A stretch of 6,248 nucleotides of DNA from NCBI GenBank assembly GCA_001508835.1, contig LGFB01000081.1, forward strand, positions 1-6,248, given 5' to 3'. Positions within the stretch are counted from its first letter, which is position 1. Every line of letters begins with the position of its first letter. A program made the translations under genes and the position numbers. Under the pieces are notes generated by a model that saw only the letters and a program-made list of their open reading frames with translations, did no database searches and was not told the origin of the DNA. Origin of the DNA: a bacterium 42_11. Lineage in GTDB: Bacteria > Synergistota > GBS-1. Positions 6,159 through 6,248 of the stretch are shown here, one piece after another.

Positions 6159-6199
6159 GATAAGCGTAACCTGTATCAATCTTTAACACATAATATATT

Positions 6200-6207
6200 G
6201 GGAGGTG
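6200..6207 (+). promoter_or_regulatory. Ribosome binding site for the rightward gene
   Basis: GGGAGGTG lies 7 nt before ATG 6215. Together with the upstream promoter it supports a real gene start despite the short visible coding part. Confidence 0.8.
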
Positions 6208-6214
6208 TATTAAG

Positions 6215-6248
6215 ATGAGAGGTAAGGCGGCGGTTTTAAGGTGTTTGG
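6215..6248 (+). CDS. Start of a protein, possibly a zinc-dependent medium-chain alcohol dehydrogenase; 3' end outside the window
   Basis: Only 11 codons are visible: MRGKAAVLRCL. The KAAVL pattern right after the start is typical of the first beta strand of zinc-dependent medium-chain dehydrogenases (MKAAVL and similar), and no other evidence for function is available. Such an enzyme, for example an acetoin reductase/butanediol dehydrogenase, would fit next to a divergently transcribed acetoin dehydrogenase operon, but this is inference. The start is well supported by the SD at 6200-6207 and by the consensus promoter upstream. The gene is cut by the window edge. Confidence 0.6.
   Translation, partial: MRGKAAVLRCL

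Noticed and set aside
6151..6179. A second minus-strand promoter, TTGATA and TATAGA with a 17-bp spacer
   Set aside because: The -10 matches only 4 of 6 and would coincide with the opposing consensus TATAAT. It would give a leader of more than 100 nt. It is kept only as a weaker alternative to the promoter at 6071-6099.
1..6248. CRISPR arrays, tRNA or rRNA genes, insertion sequences or phage genes
   Set aside because: None seen. The non-coding stretches are short (42 bp and 181 bp plus small gaps) and no long direct or terminal inverted repeats were found by eye.

Overview
The window shows two convergent gene clusters and a divergent regulatory region at the right edge. All genes have strong Shine-Dalgarno (SD) sites, use ATG, GTG or TTG starts, and are packed tightly. 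The base composition is moderately AT-rich, and the soluble proteins are rich in Lys and Glu. This fits a bacterium, plausibly an anaerobic, perhaps thermophilic, amino-acid fermenter (Synergistota, Thermotogota or a Firmicutes-like lineage). That placement is an inference from style only; no taxonomic marker is present.

Left half, plus strand (1-2851): the 3' end of a histidine ammonia-lyase gene (hutH family) overlaps an EamA/DMT ten-helix transporter gene. This is followed by two ABC permease genes of the branched-chain amino acid (LivH and LivM) type. Gene junctions are +14 nt overlap, 3 nt gap and 4 nt gap, so the four genes very likely share one transcript. The natural reading is an amino-acid uptake and degradation operon. 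The substrate-binding protein and the LivG/LivF ATPases are not in the window. A strong bidirectional hairpin terminator begins inside the livM stop codon and ends the operon.

Right half, minus strand (6033 down to 2894): a three-gene operon encodes a thiamine-diphosphate-dependent 2-oxo acid dehydrogenase complex in the order E1 alpha, E1 beta, E2. The E1 alpha sequence, especially the GHFVGDPE loop and the GGSMHIMDFSLGVLGANG region, points to the acetoin dehydrogenase (AcoA/AcoB/AcoC) subfamily rather than to a pyruvate or branched-chain oxo-acid enzyme. No E3 (dihydrolipoamide dehydrogenase) gene follows; the operon ends at the shared terminator.

Right edge (6034-6248): a 181-bp divergent region carries a near-ideal sigma-70 promoter firing rightward, a weaker candidate promoter firing into the E1 operon, and several short repeats that could be operators. 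The rightward gene starts at 6215. Its first 11 residues (MRGKAAVLRCL) resemble the start of zinc-dependent medium-chain alcohol dehydrogenases, which would fit acetoin/butanediol metabolism, but only 34 bases are visible.
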